Shown piece by piece: positions 52,443 to 60,708 of a stretch of 64,000 nt of DNA. This DNA comes from Halobaculum magnesiiphilum (GTDB taxonomy: Archaea > Halobacteriota > Halobacteria > Halobacteriales > Haloferacaceae): positions 2,728,001-2,792,000 of the forward strand of contig NZ_CP081958.1 in NCBI RefSeq assembly GCF_019823105.1, written 5' to 3'. Under the pieces are notes generated by a model. That model searched no databases, had not been told where the DNA came from, and saw nothing but the letters and a program-made list of their open reading frames with translations. The position numbers and the translations under genes were made by a program. How positions within the stretch are numbered: position 1 is the first letter of the stretch; each line of letters begins with the position of its first letter.

Positions 52443-54223
52443 CAGTCGGCGCTCCGCGGGGCGGGCGCGCCGGGGTACTCCGCGTCGGCGTCGACGCCGG
52501 GGACGCCGGCGTCGGCGAAGCGCGTCAGGTCGGCGTCGGCGCCCGCGACCTCGGCGGCCTCGGCGGCGCTCGCGTACGGCCGGTTCACCACTAGGTCGCC
52601 CGCGGCCGACTTCCCGATCCCCGGGATCGCGGTCAGCTCGTTCATCGAGGCGCCGTTGAGGTCCATCGGGTACGGCACCCCCGTCACCGAGCGGTATCCC
52701 CAGTCGACGACGCCCACGTCGATCGTCCGCCCGAGCTCGCGTTCGCCGGGGACGCCGACGAGGATCGGGTAGGTGCCGAGCTGGCGCCCGAAGGTGGTTC
52801 CGTCCTCGTGGTACTCCAAGTAGACATCGGGGAGGACGGTCCCGGTCGGCATCACGCGCTCCAGCATCGGTCGGTCGACTGTCTCGCGCACCTCGCGCTT
52901 GTACCGCTTGAACTCTGCCTTGTGCTCGCGGGCGAGTTCGGCGCCGGTCTCGGCCATCTCGGTGCCCTCGAACGCCATCACCTGCCGGACGTTCACCCGG
53001 CGCAGCATCAGCCCCTCGTCCATCACCGAATCGAGGAACTCCTTGTTGTGCTCGAAGGTGTCCGCCGTCTCGCCTTCCAGCCCGTGGACGAGGTTGATCC
53101 CGGGGAGGAGCTTGGGGAGTCGCCGCGGGGCCGAGTCGCCGAAGTTGGGCGCGTCGGCAGGGGCCTCGCCGGGGCGCCAGCCGGCGGCCTCGTTGACGAC
53201 GCGAACCGCCTCCAGACACTCTTCGGCGCTGACGAGGAGGTTGTTCTTCTCTCTGACCTCGGGATCGGCCGATTCCAGGCCGAAGGCGGCCGTGTCGCCG
53301 GGCGTGTTGTGGCGGGCGATCACCTCGATGGCCTCCCGCGACGCCTCGGGGTAGTCGGTGATCGTCACGGGGTTCATGTTGTCGAGGTGGAGCGTGCGCA
53401 GGTCGGGCGCGACCTCGCGGATGCCCCCGTACAGTTGGCGGAGCGCGTCGGGGTTGGGCGCCTCGCCGTCGCCGCCGAACGCGAGGATGTCCGCCTGTCG
53501 GCCGAGTCGGAAGTGGCGCACGCCGTGGTCCGAGAGGGCGTCGACCTCCGAGACCACGTCCGGCGCCGTGCGGAAGTCGGGATCGCCGTACAGCGGCTCC
53601 GTGCAGAACGAACAGCGGTAGGCGCAGCCCCGCGATGTCTCCAACTCCGCGATGAGGTAGTCGGGGTGATTGGGGTGCTGCTCGACGACGAACGCGCCCA
53701 TGCTCGACCAGCGGCTCACCTCGTCGTAGTCGCGGATGCGGTTGCCGAACCCCTCCAGCCCGCTCTCGACCATATCGAAGGCTGCCGCCTCCACGTCGCC
53801 CATGGCGACGAAGTCGTAGTCGAGGTCGTCGCGCTCCATCTCCTGGGCGCCGGCGTTCTCGTCGCCGACGCCGAAGCGGACCGGTCCCCCGAGGAGGGTG
53901 ACGCCGTCGGCGGTCCACGCCAGCTCGCGCACCTCGTCGGGCTCCGCGGGGGTGCCGCCGACGTACTTCCCGGGGACGGTCATCCCGCCGACGTAGATCA
54001 TGAGGTCGGCGTCGGCGACGTCGCCCCACTTGCGCCGGTCATCGCGCAGTTCGTCGATGGTGTGGTAGGTGACGTTCGACTGGGGGACGCCGGCGTCGAC
54101 GAGCGCGCCCGCGGTGAAGCGCGGGTACGTCGAGACGTAGGGCGGAACGCCGAAGTGCGCCGGCTCGTCGACGTAGCCGTCGATTATCGTGACGGAGAGG
54201 TCGCTCGGGTCCGGCGCGGTCAT
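52442..54223 (-). CDS. Radical SAM protein with B12-like N-terminal and C-terminal HhH regions
   Basis: A 593-residue protein. The N-terminal third (VTIIDGYVDEPAHFGVPPYV to PVRFGVGDE) resembles a B12-binding-like Rossmann domain. The radical SAM cluster motif is at about 199-206 (SRGCAYRCSFCTEPLYG), followed by FRLGRQADILAFGGDGEAPN and GINLVHGLEGETADTFEHNK. The C-terminus holds a helix-hairpin-helix (MNELTAIPGIGKSAAGDLVV). This matches the archaeal UPF0313/MJ-type radical SAM group of unknown substrate. A minus-strand TATA GGCTTTAGCC (54245-54254) lies 28 nt upstream. Confidence 0.9.
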   Translation of the reverse strand: MTAPDPSDLSVTIIDGYVDEPAHFGVPPYVSTYPRFTAGALVDAGVPQSNVTYHTIDELRDDRRKWGDVADADLMIYVGGMTVPGKYVGGTPAEPDEVRELAWTADGVTLLGGPVRFGVGDENAGAQEMERDDLDYDFVAMGDVEAAAFDMVESGLEGFGNRIRDYDEVSRWSSMGAFVVEQHPNHPDYLIAELETSRGCAYRCSFCTEPLYGDPDFRTAPDVVSEVDALSDHGVRHFRLGRQADILAFGGDGEAPNPDALRQLYGGIREVAPDLRTLHLDNMNPVTITDYPEASREAIEVIARHNTPGDTAAFGLESADPEVREKNNLLVSAEECLEAVRVVNEAAGWRPGEAPADAPNFGDSAPRRLPKLLPGINLVHGLEGETADTFEHNKEFLDSVMDEGLMLRRVNVRQVMAFEGTEMAETGAELAREHKAEFKRYKREVRETVDRPMLERVMPTGTVLPDVYLEYHEDGTTFGRQLGTYPILVGVPGERELGRTIDVGVVDWGYRSVTGVPYPMDLNGASMNELTAIPGIGKSAAGDLVVNRPYASAAEAAEVAGADADLTRFADAGVPGVDADAEYPGAPAPRSAD

Positions 54224-54342
54224 ACCCGTCTGTGGCGGGCCGAGCGGCTAAAGCCGTGCGGTCCGGGGTCGGTTCCCGGGAGGCCGGGATCGGTCCTCGG
54301 CGGTCGTGGCTCGGTCACGCTCGCGGCAGCGGCGGCCTCGGC

Positions 54343-54585
54343 TTACCAGCCGCCGCGCGTCCGCGCGTCGCCGTCGGCCTCGAACCCGCCGACCTCCTCC
54401 TCGATGCCGCCGACGAGCGCCGCCTCCTCGTAGGTCACCCCGTCGCCGTCGGCCAGCACGTCGATCAGGTCGTCGACCGTCCGCGGCGGGTCCGCGACCG
54501 TCTCCGCGACCGACCGTCGTTCCTCCCGGTCCGCGGCCTCCCGGGCGCGTCGCTCCCGCTCGTGCTCCCGCCGTCTCGTGCGCAT
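54343..54585 (-). CDS. Small hypothetical protein
   Basis: An 80-residue protein with a basic helical N-terminus (RTRRREHERERRAREAADRE) and an acidic C-terminal half (DDLIDVLADGDGVTYEEAAL then IEEEVGGFEADGDARTRGGW). ATG 54585 is chosen; a GTG at 54594 adds three residues and is 28 nt from a minus-strand TGAATAGTC (54617-54625). The charge pattern fits a haloarchaeal nucleic-acid-associated protein but no family was recognised. Confidence 0.6.
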   Translation of the reverse strand: MRTRRREHERERRAREAADREERRSVAETVADPPRTVDDLIDVLADGDGVTYEEAALVGGIEEEVGGFEADGDARTRGGW

Positions 54586-54666
54586 TGGTTTCACCCCACA
54601 CGGTGTCTAACGCCATGACTATTCAGTGTTGCGTCGGATCGGCGCTTCATGCCGGTCTCGACGCCC

Positions 54667-55566
54667 TCAGGCGTAAATTCGGGCTTCCCGTCGATCGCGG
54701 TCGACGCGCTCGGCGTCGGGATCGACCGCCGTCCGGTAGTTCCGGGCGGCGGCGTACGCCGCCGCGACGGCGTCGAGGGCGTCGTCGGTCGCGACCGCGC
54801 AGTCGCGGGTCGCGTCGTCGGGGACCGTTTCGTCCCGGAAGCGGACGCCGGCGTCGATGAGCGCGGCGGCGTTCCGTCGTCGCGCCTCGACGTGTCGGCG
54901 CTGGCTTCCCTTGTAGCCGGTCCGGTCGACCCCGTCGAGGCGGTCGAACACCGACGCCGGGTACGTTTCAAGCACGGCGAGTCGGGGCGGCGAGTCGGGC
55001 TCGCTCCCGACCTCCGCTGGGGGCAGCGTCGGCGGGACGCACACGCCCTCGCGTTCGATCAGCCGACGGAGCACCACGGAGATGCCGTAGTAGGTCTGCG
55101 TCTTGATCCGGAAGCCAGCGGGCTCCTGTCCGCCGTGGGCGTCGTCGGTCGCGCGCCGGAGGGGCCTCCCGGCCTCCGGGTCGGCGGCGTCGTGCACCGC
55201 GTCGTACAGGTCGCGCGGGTCCTCGACCCCGTCGAGGATCCCCCACTCCTCGGGCGTGGCGGCGACGAACTCGCGCCAGGTCCGGTCGCCGAGCACCCAC
55301 GCCGGGAGGCTGAACGGCACGTCGATCCCCACGACGGCGGGACCGTCGACGCCGCCGAGGTGGGTCGCCAGCGCCGGCAGCACGTCCTCGCGGGCGGTCG
55401 AGTCGAGGTCGAGGAACTCGGCGGCGGACGCCAGCTCCGCGACGACGAGCGCGTCGCCGTCGACGACGCAACGGGCGACCCACGTGTCGGCGCCCGCACG
55501 CGTGGCGGCGGCGCTGAGGTCGACGCCGTACACCGCGTTCGGCTCGGGGATACGGGACACGAGCAT
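54667..55566 (-). CDS. DUF429-like RNase H-fold protein
   Basis: A 299-residue protein. The start NAVYGVDLSAAATRAGADTW is the first strand of the RNase H/DUF429 fold with its Asp; DGPAVVGIDVPFSLPAWVLG and LAVLETYPASVFDRLDGVDR are the family's conserved segments, and the last helix has ATDDALDAVAAAYAAARNYR. The function of DUF429 is unknown; an actin/RNase H-like nuclease is plausible. The minus-strand TATA GGCTTTGGG (55586-55594) supports the ATG at 55566. Confidence 0.85.
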   Translation of the reverse strand: MLVSRIPEPNAVYGVDLSAAATRAGADTWVARCVVDGDALVVAELASAAEFLDLDSTAREDVLPALATHLGGVDGPAVVGIDVPFSLPAWVLGDRTWREFVAATPEEWGILDGVEDPRDLYDAVHDAADPEAGRPLRRATDDAHGGQEPAGFRIKTQTYYGISVVLRRLIEREGVCVPPTLPPAEVGSEPDSPPRLAVLETYPASVFDRLDGVDRTGYKGSQRRHVEARRRNAAALIDAGVRFRDETVPDDATRDCAVATDDALDAVAAAYAAARNYRTAVDPDAERVDRDRREARIYA

Positions 55567-55719
55567 TCGAAGGGACGGGGCACCCAAAGCCGCGACGGCT
55601 CCGGGCGGGCCGCGTGGGGGCCCCGGACGGCCGCGGGATCGTCGCGCGTGCGACCGAGAGATACCGGAAGCCCCCGCCCGCCCCACGTCGTTTATGCCCC
55701 ACGCGGTCCAAGTCGGGGT

Positions 55720-55875
55720 ATGCCCGCCACGAAGGAAGTCAAGTGCGTCAGCGACGACTGCGAGCTCGACATGTTTGAGAACCACTACACCTACGACATC
55801 GCCGACGACCACACGGTCGCGGACCTGTCGTGCCCGCTGTGTGGGGGCAGCGAGCTGGAGGAGATCGAGCTGTAA
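55720..55875 (+). CDS. Tiny zinc-finger protein
   Basis: A 51-residue protein: MPATKEVKCVSDDCELDMFE then DHTVADLSCPLCGGSELEEI. The four Cys (C-x4-C and C-x2-C) would hold one zinc. A TATA-like GTTTATGCC (55690-55698) lies 28 nt upstream. It ends 2 nt before the Hsp20 ATG, so the pair is an operon. I recall related proteins under a DUF7559-like name, unverified. Confidence 0.85.
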   Translation: MPATKEVKCVSDDCELDMFENHYTYDIADDHTVADLSCPLCGGSELEEIEL

Positions 55876-55877
55876 CC

Positions 55878-56489
55878 ATGACCGAACGCGACAAATTCGC
55901 CGAGGGCACCGACCGCCTGAAGGACGTGGGCGAGTCCGCGATGAACACGGTGCTCGACCGCGTCGGCCGCGGCGTCGCGACCGTCCAGGAGAAGTCGCCG
56001 CTCGCGTTCGACCTGCTGGAGTCGGAGGACGCCTTCCTCGTCGTCTTCGACGCCCCGGGCGCCGAGCGCAGCGACGTGCAGGTGCGGTTCAACGAGGGCG
56101 CCGTCGAGGTGCGGATCGACCGCTTCCGCGACTTCCGCGAGGGGTTCGAGATGCGCTTCCCCGGGCGCGGGCTCGCGCTCGACGGGCGCGCGGAGCTTCC
56201 CCCGGGCGCGGCCGTCGAGCCCGAGGACGCCACCTCGACGCTCACCGACCACGGAACGCTCCGCGTCCGCGTCCCCAAGGCCGAGGGCGGCTCAGTCGCC
56301 GTCGAGGAGGGCGATGCCGACGCCGAAGCTGCGGACGGCGAGGACGACGAGCCGGTTCAGTTGGATATGGACGAGGACGAGTCGGATTCCGACGAGGCGG
56401 CCGGCGACGACGCCACAGACGACTCGGACGCCGACGGCTCGGAGGGCGAGACCGACGACGCCGAGTCCGACGACGCCGACGAGAAGTAG
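55878..56489 (+). CDS. Hsp20/alpha-crystallin-family protein with long acidic tail
   Basis: A 203-residue small heat-shock-like protein. The alpha-crystallin domain covers about residues 45-135: LLESEDAFLVVFDAPGAERS, VQVRFNEGAVEVRIDRFRDF, RAELPPGAAVEPEDATSTLT and DHGTLRVRVPKAEG. An N-terminal helix precedes it. The C-terminal 65 residues are almost purely Asp/Glu/Ser, and the usual I-x-I/V tail motif was not found, so oligomerisation may differ. It is coupled to the tiny zinc protein gene upstream. Confidence 0.87.
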   Translation: MTERDKFAEGTDRLKDVGESAMNTVLDRVGRGVATVQEKSPLAFDLLESEDAFLVVFDAPGAERSDVQVRFNEGAVEVRIDRFRDFREGFEMRFPGRGLALDGRAELPPGAAVEPEDATSTLTDHGTLRVRVPKAEGGSVAVEEGDADAEAADGEDDEPVQLDMDEDESDSDEAAGDDATDDSDADGSEGETDDAESDDADEK

Positions 56490-56504
56490 CGCTCCGATTC
56501 GCGG

Positions 56505-57698
56505 TCAGCTCCGCTTCTCCGCCCCGTCGTCCGTCTCGACGGCCATCCCCTCGCTGATCTCGAACTCCTCGTCGCCGTCGAAGCGACCGGGGTCGAACTG
56601 CGCGATTCCCCCTCCCTCGCCGAGCACCTGCTCGGCGATCGCCTCGCCGGTCGCCGGCGCGCGCATGAAGCCGTGGCCCTGCCAGCCGGCGGCGACGAGG
56701 ACGCCGTCGGCGACCTCGCCGAGCAGCGGGTCGCCGTCGGGCGTCGCCGTGCACAGGCCGGCCCACGCGCGCTTCACGTCGGGGTCGTGGCCCGCACGCT
56801 CGCGTAGCGTTTCGCCCACGTCCGCGAGGAACCAGTCGTCGGCGTCGCGGTCCCAGTCGTCCGGGTCGGCCTCGACCGGGACGGTGCCGTCGCCCGCGAG
56901 CAGGCCCGTCGGGTGCGGGCGCGCGTACACGCCCGCCGAGGCGTCGTACCACATCGGCCCGCCGAAGCGCCGCGCCGAGACGAGCGCCTGCACGCGGTAG
57001 GGTTTGAGCGGGACCGCGACCCCGGCGGTCGCGAGCAGCCGCTTCGTGTGCGCGCCCGCGGCGACGACGACCGCGTCGAAGCGCCGCGTGACGGGCGCCT
57101 CGCTCGCGACGGCCACGTCCGGGGGCGCCGTCGACACCGCGACCGCGCTGTCGGTCCGGATCTCGGCGCCCGCGGAGGCGGCGAGGTCGGCGACCGTCGT
57201 CACGTAGCTCTCCGGGTCCGTCCAGCCGGCGTTGCGCGCGACCGCCGCGACGGCGACGTCGTCGGTCCGGAGGCTCGGGAAGCGCACCCCGAGGTCGTCG
57301 CCGTCGACGGTCTCCACGTCGCGGTCGTGGACGCGCATCCGTTCGGCCGCGCCCTCGATCGCCTCCGCGAGGTCGTCGTCGCCCTCGCGCGCGAGCATCA
57401 CGTACGGACACTCGACGAACGAGAAGTCGCCCGTTCCCGAGAGGGTCCGAAAGCGCTCCAGCGCGCGTGCGCCCAGCTCGGCGTCGATGTCCTCGGCGTA
57501 GGCGTCGTAGAGGACGCCGGCGGCCCGGCCCGAGGCGCCCGACGCGACCTCCCCCTTGTCGAACAGCGTCACGTCCGCGCCGGCGACCGCCAGATCGTAG
57601 GCCGTGGTGACGCCGACGGCGCCGGCGCCGACGACCGCGACGCGCATGCCGTCGCCGGCCGCCGAACCGACTCCGGCGCCCGGATCGCGTCCGGCCAT
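56505..57698 (-). CDS. FAD-dependent oxidoreductase, DAO family
   Basis: A 397-residue flavoprotein. RVAVVGAGAVGVTTAYDLAV is the FAD-binding Rossmann motif and GDPLLGEVADGVLVAAGWQG followed by HGFMRAPATGEAI is the C-terminal substrate/FAD motif of D-amino-acid oxidase-like enzymes (glycine, sarcosine or D-amino acid oxidases). ATG 57698 shares a base with the creatininase stop (TGATG); the internal ATG at 57647 sits directly at the Rossmann strand. It is the last gene of a transcription unit with creatininase. Confidence 0.87.
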   Translation of the reverse strand: MAGRDPGAGVGSAAGDGMRVAVVGAGAVGVTTAYDLAVAGADVTLFDKGEVASGASGRAAGVLYDAYAEDIDAELGARALERFRTLSGTGDFSFVECPYVMLAREGDDDLAEAIEGAAERMRVHDRDVETVDGDDLGVRFPSLRTDDVAVAAVARNAGWTDPESYVTTVADLAASAGAEIRTDSAVAVSTAPPDVAVASEAPVTRRFDAVVVAAGAHTKRLLATAGVAVPLKPYRVQALVSARRFGGPMWYDASAGVYARPHPTGLLAGDGTVPVEADPDDWDRDADDWFLADVGETLRERAGHDPDVKRAWAGLCTATPDGDPLLGEVADGVLVAAGWQGHGFMRAPATGEAIAEQVLGEGGGIAQFDPGRFDGDEEFEISEGMAVETDDGAEKRS

Positions 57699-58465
57699 CA
57701 GCGGTGCGGCTCCGGGGTGAGCGCGTCGAACGGCTGCTCGGCCAGCCAGCCGACGAGCGCGTCGAGTTCGCCCGTCGCCTGCTCGAACAGCTTCCGGCCC
57801 TTCTCGGCGGTCCCCCCGGTCGGCGTTCCGACGGCGCCCGACTCGGAGAAGTCGGCGGTGTCGAAGCCGACGGCGGCGCCGTGAACCGACTTCCCCCAGG
57901 AGTCGGCCGCGCCGGCTTCCGCCTCCTCCAGGAGGGCTTCGCGGACGAGGTCGCCGGCGAGGTGGGCGACCATGCTCGTCTCCATCGCGTCGGCGTGGCC
58001 GATGCCCGACGCCCCGAACAGTTCCTCGTCGAGCCCGCCGAGGCTCGACCACCAGTTCCACGGCGCGGCGTACGCGATCCGGTCGCCGCGAAGTCTGCGG
58101 GCGGCCCGACGGAGCGCGTCGCTGTTCCCCCCGTGGCCGTTACAGAACACGAGCTTGCGGACGCCGTGGCTCGCGACGGAGGCGGCGATCTCGCCGACGT
58201 AGTCCTCGAACGTCTCCGGCTCGGCCCACAGCGTCCCGTCGAACTGGCGGTGGTGTGCGGACACGCCGACCGGCACGGTCGGCAGAACCACGGCGTCGTC
58301 GCGGTCGATCCCGCGGGCGACGGCCTCGGCCGCGAGGAAGTCCGTTCCCAGCGGGAGGGCCGGGCCGTGCTGTTCGACCGAGCCGGTCGGCACGATCGCC
58401 ACCTCGACGCCGTCGTCGAACGCCTCGCCCGCGCTCGTCGTCGTCTCCTCGTGGAGCAGTCGCAT
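57698..58465 (-). CDS. Creatininase-family amidohydrolase
   Basis: A 255-residue protein. The metal-site motif VPTGSVEQHGPALPLGTD and the HGVRKLVFCNGHGGNSDALR and HADAMETSMVAHL segments match creatininase. The family includes creatinine amidohydrolase, the FAPy deformylase of riboflavin/F420 synthesis (ArfB) and mycofactocin MftE. In archaea a F420 or riboflavin role is as likely as creatinine use. It overlaps the FAD oxidoreductase gene. Confidence 0.88.
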   Translation of the reverse strand: MRLLHEETTTSAGEAFDDGVEVAIVPTGSVEQHGPALPLGTDFLAAEAVARGIDRDDAVVLPTVPVGVSAHHRQFDGTLWAEPETFEDYVGEIAASVASHGVRKLVFCNGHGGNSDALRRAARRLRGDRIAYAAPWNWWSSLGGLDEELFGASGIGHADAMETSMVAHLAGDLVREALLEEAEAGAADSWGKSVHGAAVGFDTADFSESGAVGTPTGGTAEKGRKLFEQATGELDALVGWLAEQPFDALTPEPHR

Positions 58466-58549
58466 ACCGGCCGGTCCGCGTGCGGGAAGGTAGGCGTTCG
58501 GGTGGCGGGTGCGTCGACCGCGACTCGGCCGCGTCGGGGGCGTCGTGAC

Positions 58550-59356
58550 CTACCGCAGCGCGTCGACGCCGGTCGCCGGGTAGCCGACGACGTGGTCGAC
58601 GCCGACGGCCTTCAGGTCGCGCACGCGATCGCCGACCGTCTCGGGGTCGCCAACGAGCGCGTAGTCGCGCACCGCCGCCGAGAGCACCTCGCGGGCGCGC
58701 CCCGTCGCCGCGGCGTCGGTCGCGGCGCCCTCGGGGAGCGCCTCGCGGACGGGCCTCCGCCGGGCGGCGTAGTCGCCGACGGCGTCGAGCACGGCGTCCT
58801 CGTCGTCGGTCGGAACGACAGGGGCGTACAGGGCAACCTCGCCGTCGAAGCCGGCCGCCCGCAGTCCGCGCACGTCGCGCTCGGTCGCCCGCGAGAGCAG
58901 GTCGTACTGGACGCCGCCCGCGGCGAGCGCGAGGCGCTCGACGCCCTCGGTGCCGACCCACGGCGTGCCGCCGGCCTCGCGAACCGCGGCCGCGGCGTCG
59001 CCGAGGCGGGGCGCGACCGCGCGCTTGCGCTCGGTCTCCGAGAGGTACGCGCCGTGGCCCGCGACGAGCACGCGCTTCGCGGCCTCGGGGAGTGTCTCGA
59101 CCAGGGAGTCGTCGCCGCGGGGGTCGAAGCCGTCGGCGCGGACGGGCGTCGTCACACGGAACTCGACCGACTCCGCGAGGGCGGCGAGCGCGGCGGCGTC
59201 CGGCAGCGCCTCGCGTCCCTCGTAGTCGAGGCACACGAGGTCGACCGGGAGGTCGGCCGCGGCGGACACGTCGCACTCGGTCGGCTTGAGCGCGACCCCG
59301 TCGAGGTTCGTTCGGGCGACGACGCTGTCGGCGGCTTCGGATGCGGTGAGCTTCAT
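58550..59356 (-). CDS. Luciferase-like/F420-related TIM-barrel protein, degenerate
   Basis: A 268-residue protein. The C-terminal DYALVGDPETVGDRVRDLKA and VGVDHVVGYPATGVDALR match the end of bacterial luciferase-like and F420-dependent methylene-H4MPT reductase enzymes, but the N-terminal half (NLDGVALKPTECDVSAAADL) is shortened compared with active ones. It is similar to a haloarchaeal domain of unknown function (perhaps DUF7388, from memory). It lies 84 nt upstream of the creatininase gene on the same strand. Confidence 0.7.
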   Translation of the reverse strand: MKLTASEAADSVVARTNLDGVALKPTECDVSAAADLPVDLVCLDYEGREALPDAAALAALAESVEFRVTTPVRADGFDPRGDDSLVETLPEAAKRVLVAGHGAYLSETERKRAVAPRLGDAAAAVREAGGTPWVGTEGVERLALAAGGVQYDLLSRATERDVRGLRAAGFDGEVALYAPVVPTDDEDAVLDAVGDYAARRRPVREALPEGAATDAAATGRAREVLSAAVRDYALVGDPETVGDRVRDLKAVGVDHVVGYPATGVDALR

Positions 59357-59413
59357 GTGAGAGAGACGGTCGGGTGATCGGTGATCGGTCGAGGCGTCGA
59401 GCGGTCGGATCCG

Positions 59414-59467
59414 GATGTCGGCGTCGGTGTCGATGTCGGCGTCGGTGTCGATGCCGGCGTCGGTGTC
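59414..59467. repeat. Three tandem 18-bp repeats
   Basis: The unit gatgtcggcgtcggtgtc occurs three times (the third has gatgccggcg) in the region between the LLM-like gene and the first small membrane-protein gene. The surrounding 275 bp (59357-59631) have no gene. Confidence 0.85.
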
Positions 59468-59631
59468 GGCGTCGCCGACGCCGTCGGCGGAGAACTAGAA
59501 CGGTCGCGGAACGCGATCCATCGCCTGTGCGGCCATACTACTGGTGAACACGCTCGCGGGAATAAGCGTGGTGTTCTCGTCAGAATCGGCGAGGCCGGGG
59601 ATTCTTGTTCCAGGACATACACGAACGCGAT

Positions 59632-59796
59632 ATGTCCGACGCGGGCGACGCCGACAGGGGGCCGATCGTCACGAGCGGCGAGCGGTCGATCGCCGACCGG
59701 TTCGGGAGCGTCGACGGCTGGGCGAAGGCGTCGATCGCGCTCGCGGGCGTCCTCGTGCTGTTCTTTCTCGCGCTCGTGGTCGTGAGCTACGTCTGA
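59632..59796 (+). CDS. Mini membrane protein A (54 aa)
   Basis: A 54-residue protein with a polar N-terminus (MSDAGDADRGPIVTSGERSI) and one C-terminal transmembrane helix ending LVLFFLALVVVSYV. The TATA-like GATTCTTGTTC (59600-59610) lies 28 nt before the ATG, supporting a real leaderless gene. It resembles the protein encoded at 59837-59977, which ends LGLFFLALVVLSYV. Function unknown. Confidence 0.75.
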   Translation: MSDAGDADRGPIVTSGERSIADRFGSVDGWAKASIALAGVLVLFFLALVVVSYV

Positions 59797-59836
59797 GCGG
59801 CGCCGACTACTTGTAGACCCACCGCCTACCGGCGGT

Positions 59837-59977
59837 GTGGACCTCAGTAACCTCTCGGTGGGCACCGAGGACGGCGGCCGGAGCGTCGTCCAGTCGAGCC
59901 GCGTGGTCTCCATCCTCGTGCTGGCCGGCGCGCTGGGCCTGTTCTTTCTCGCGCTCGTCGTCCTCAGTTACGTGTGA
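59837..59977 (+). CDS. Mini membrane protein B (46 aa)
   Basis: A 46-residue protein starting at GTG (VDLSNLSVGTEDGGRS) with a single transmembrane helix VSILVLAGALGLFFLALVVL and the end SYV. A TATA-like ACTACTTGTAG (59806-59816) lies about 28 nt upstream. Both nucleotide and protein sequence of the last 15 codons match mini-protein A, indicating a tandem duplication. Function unknown. Confidence 0.7.
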   Translation: MDLSNLSVGTEDGGRSVVQSSRVVSILVLAGALGLFFLALVVLSYV

Positions 59978-60007
59978 GCGCCGCTCCGCGGGCCCCGAAG
60001 CCCGCGC

Positions 60008-60607
60008 TCACACCGGCAGGTCGGCGTCCGGGTCGACGACGCGGTCGACCTCCGCGGGCATCTCCCAGTCGGTGAGCAGTTCGAGCAGTTGAACGAGCAT
60101 GCGGCCGGTCGCCCCCCAGACAGTGTAGCCGTCGACGTGGAAGAAGTGGAGGCGGACCTCCCCGTAGTGTGGGTGATCGCGGCGCTCGGACTCGTAGTTC
60201 TCGCGGGCGGTCAGCTCCGAGACGGGGAGGATCGCGATCTCGGCGACCTCGTCGTCGCTGGGGACGTACGTCCGGTCGGGCGCGGTGCCGACGAACGGCG
60301 TGACCGCGTACTCCGAGACGGTTTGGATGTCGTCCATGCGGCCGATCACCTCGACCTCCTCGGGCCGCAGGCCGATCTCCTCGTCGGCCTCGCGCAACGC
60401 CGTCGACGTGAGGTCAGGGTCGTGCGACTCGACGCCGCCGCCGGGGAAGCTCATCTGCCCGGGGTGGCTCCCGAGGTGGTCCGCACGCTTCGTGAAGAGG
60501 ACGTGCGGCGCGCCGCCCCGGTCGACGATCGGCGCCAGCACCGCCGCGCGTCGCTCGGCGTCCGTCACCTCGACGGGGGCGTACCGACGAACGCGCTCGA
60601 AGTCCAT
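60008..60607 (-). CDS. Nudix hydrolase, CoA pyrophosphatase type
   Basis: A 199-residue Nudix protein. HVLFTKRADHLGSHPGQMSF then PGGGVESHDPDLTSTALREA and DEEIGLRPEEVEVIG give the NudL/CoAse signature (LLTKRS..GQ..FPGG) with the Nudix box READEEIGL. Such enzymes hydrolyse CoA or related pyrophosphates. A minus-strand TATA GGTTGAAGC (60630-60638) lies about 28 nt upstream of the ATG. Confidence 0.9.
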   Translation of the reverse strand: MDFERVRRYAPVEVTDAERRAAVLAPIVDRGGAPHVLFTKRADHLGSHPGQMSFPGGGVESHDPDLTSTALREADEEIGLRPEEVEVIGRMDDIQTVSEYAVTPFVGTAPDRTYVPSDDEVAEIAILPVSELTARENYESERRDHPHYGEVRLHFFHVDGYTVWGATGRMLVQLLELLTDWEMPAEVDRVVDPDADLPV

Positions 60608-60708
60608 ACCCCCTATGCTGGCCCGTCCGGCTTCAACCGTGCGGTCGTGTCGGACGTTTCGATCGGCCGCCGTCGCCCGAACACGTTCAGTCGGCCGGGG
60701 CCGTCCCG

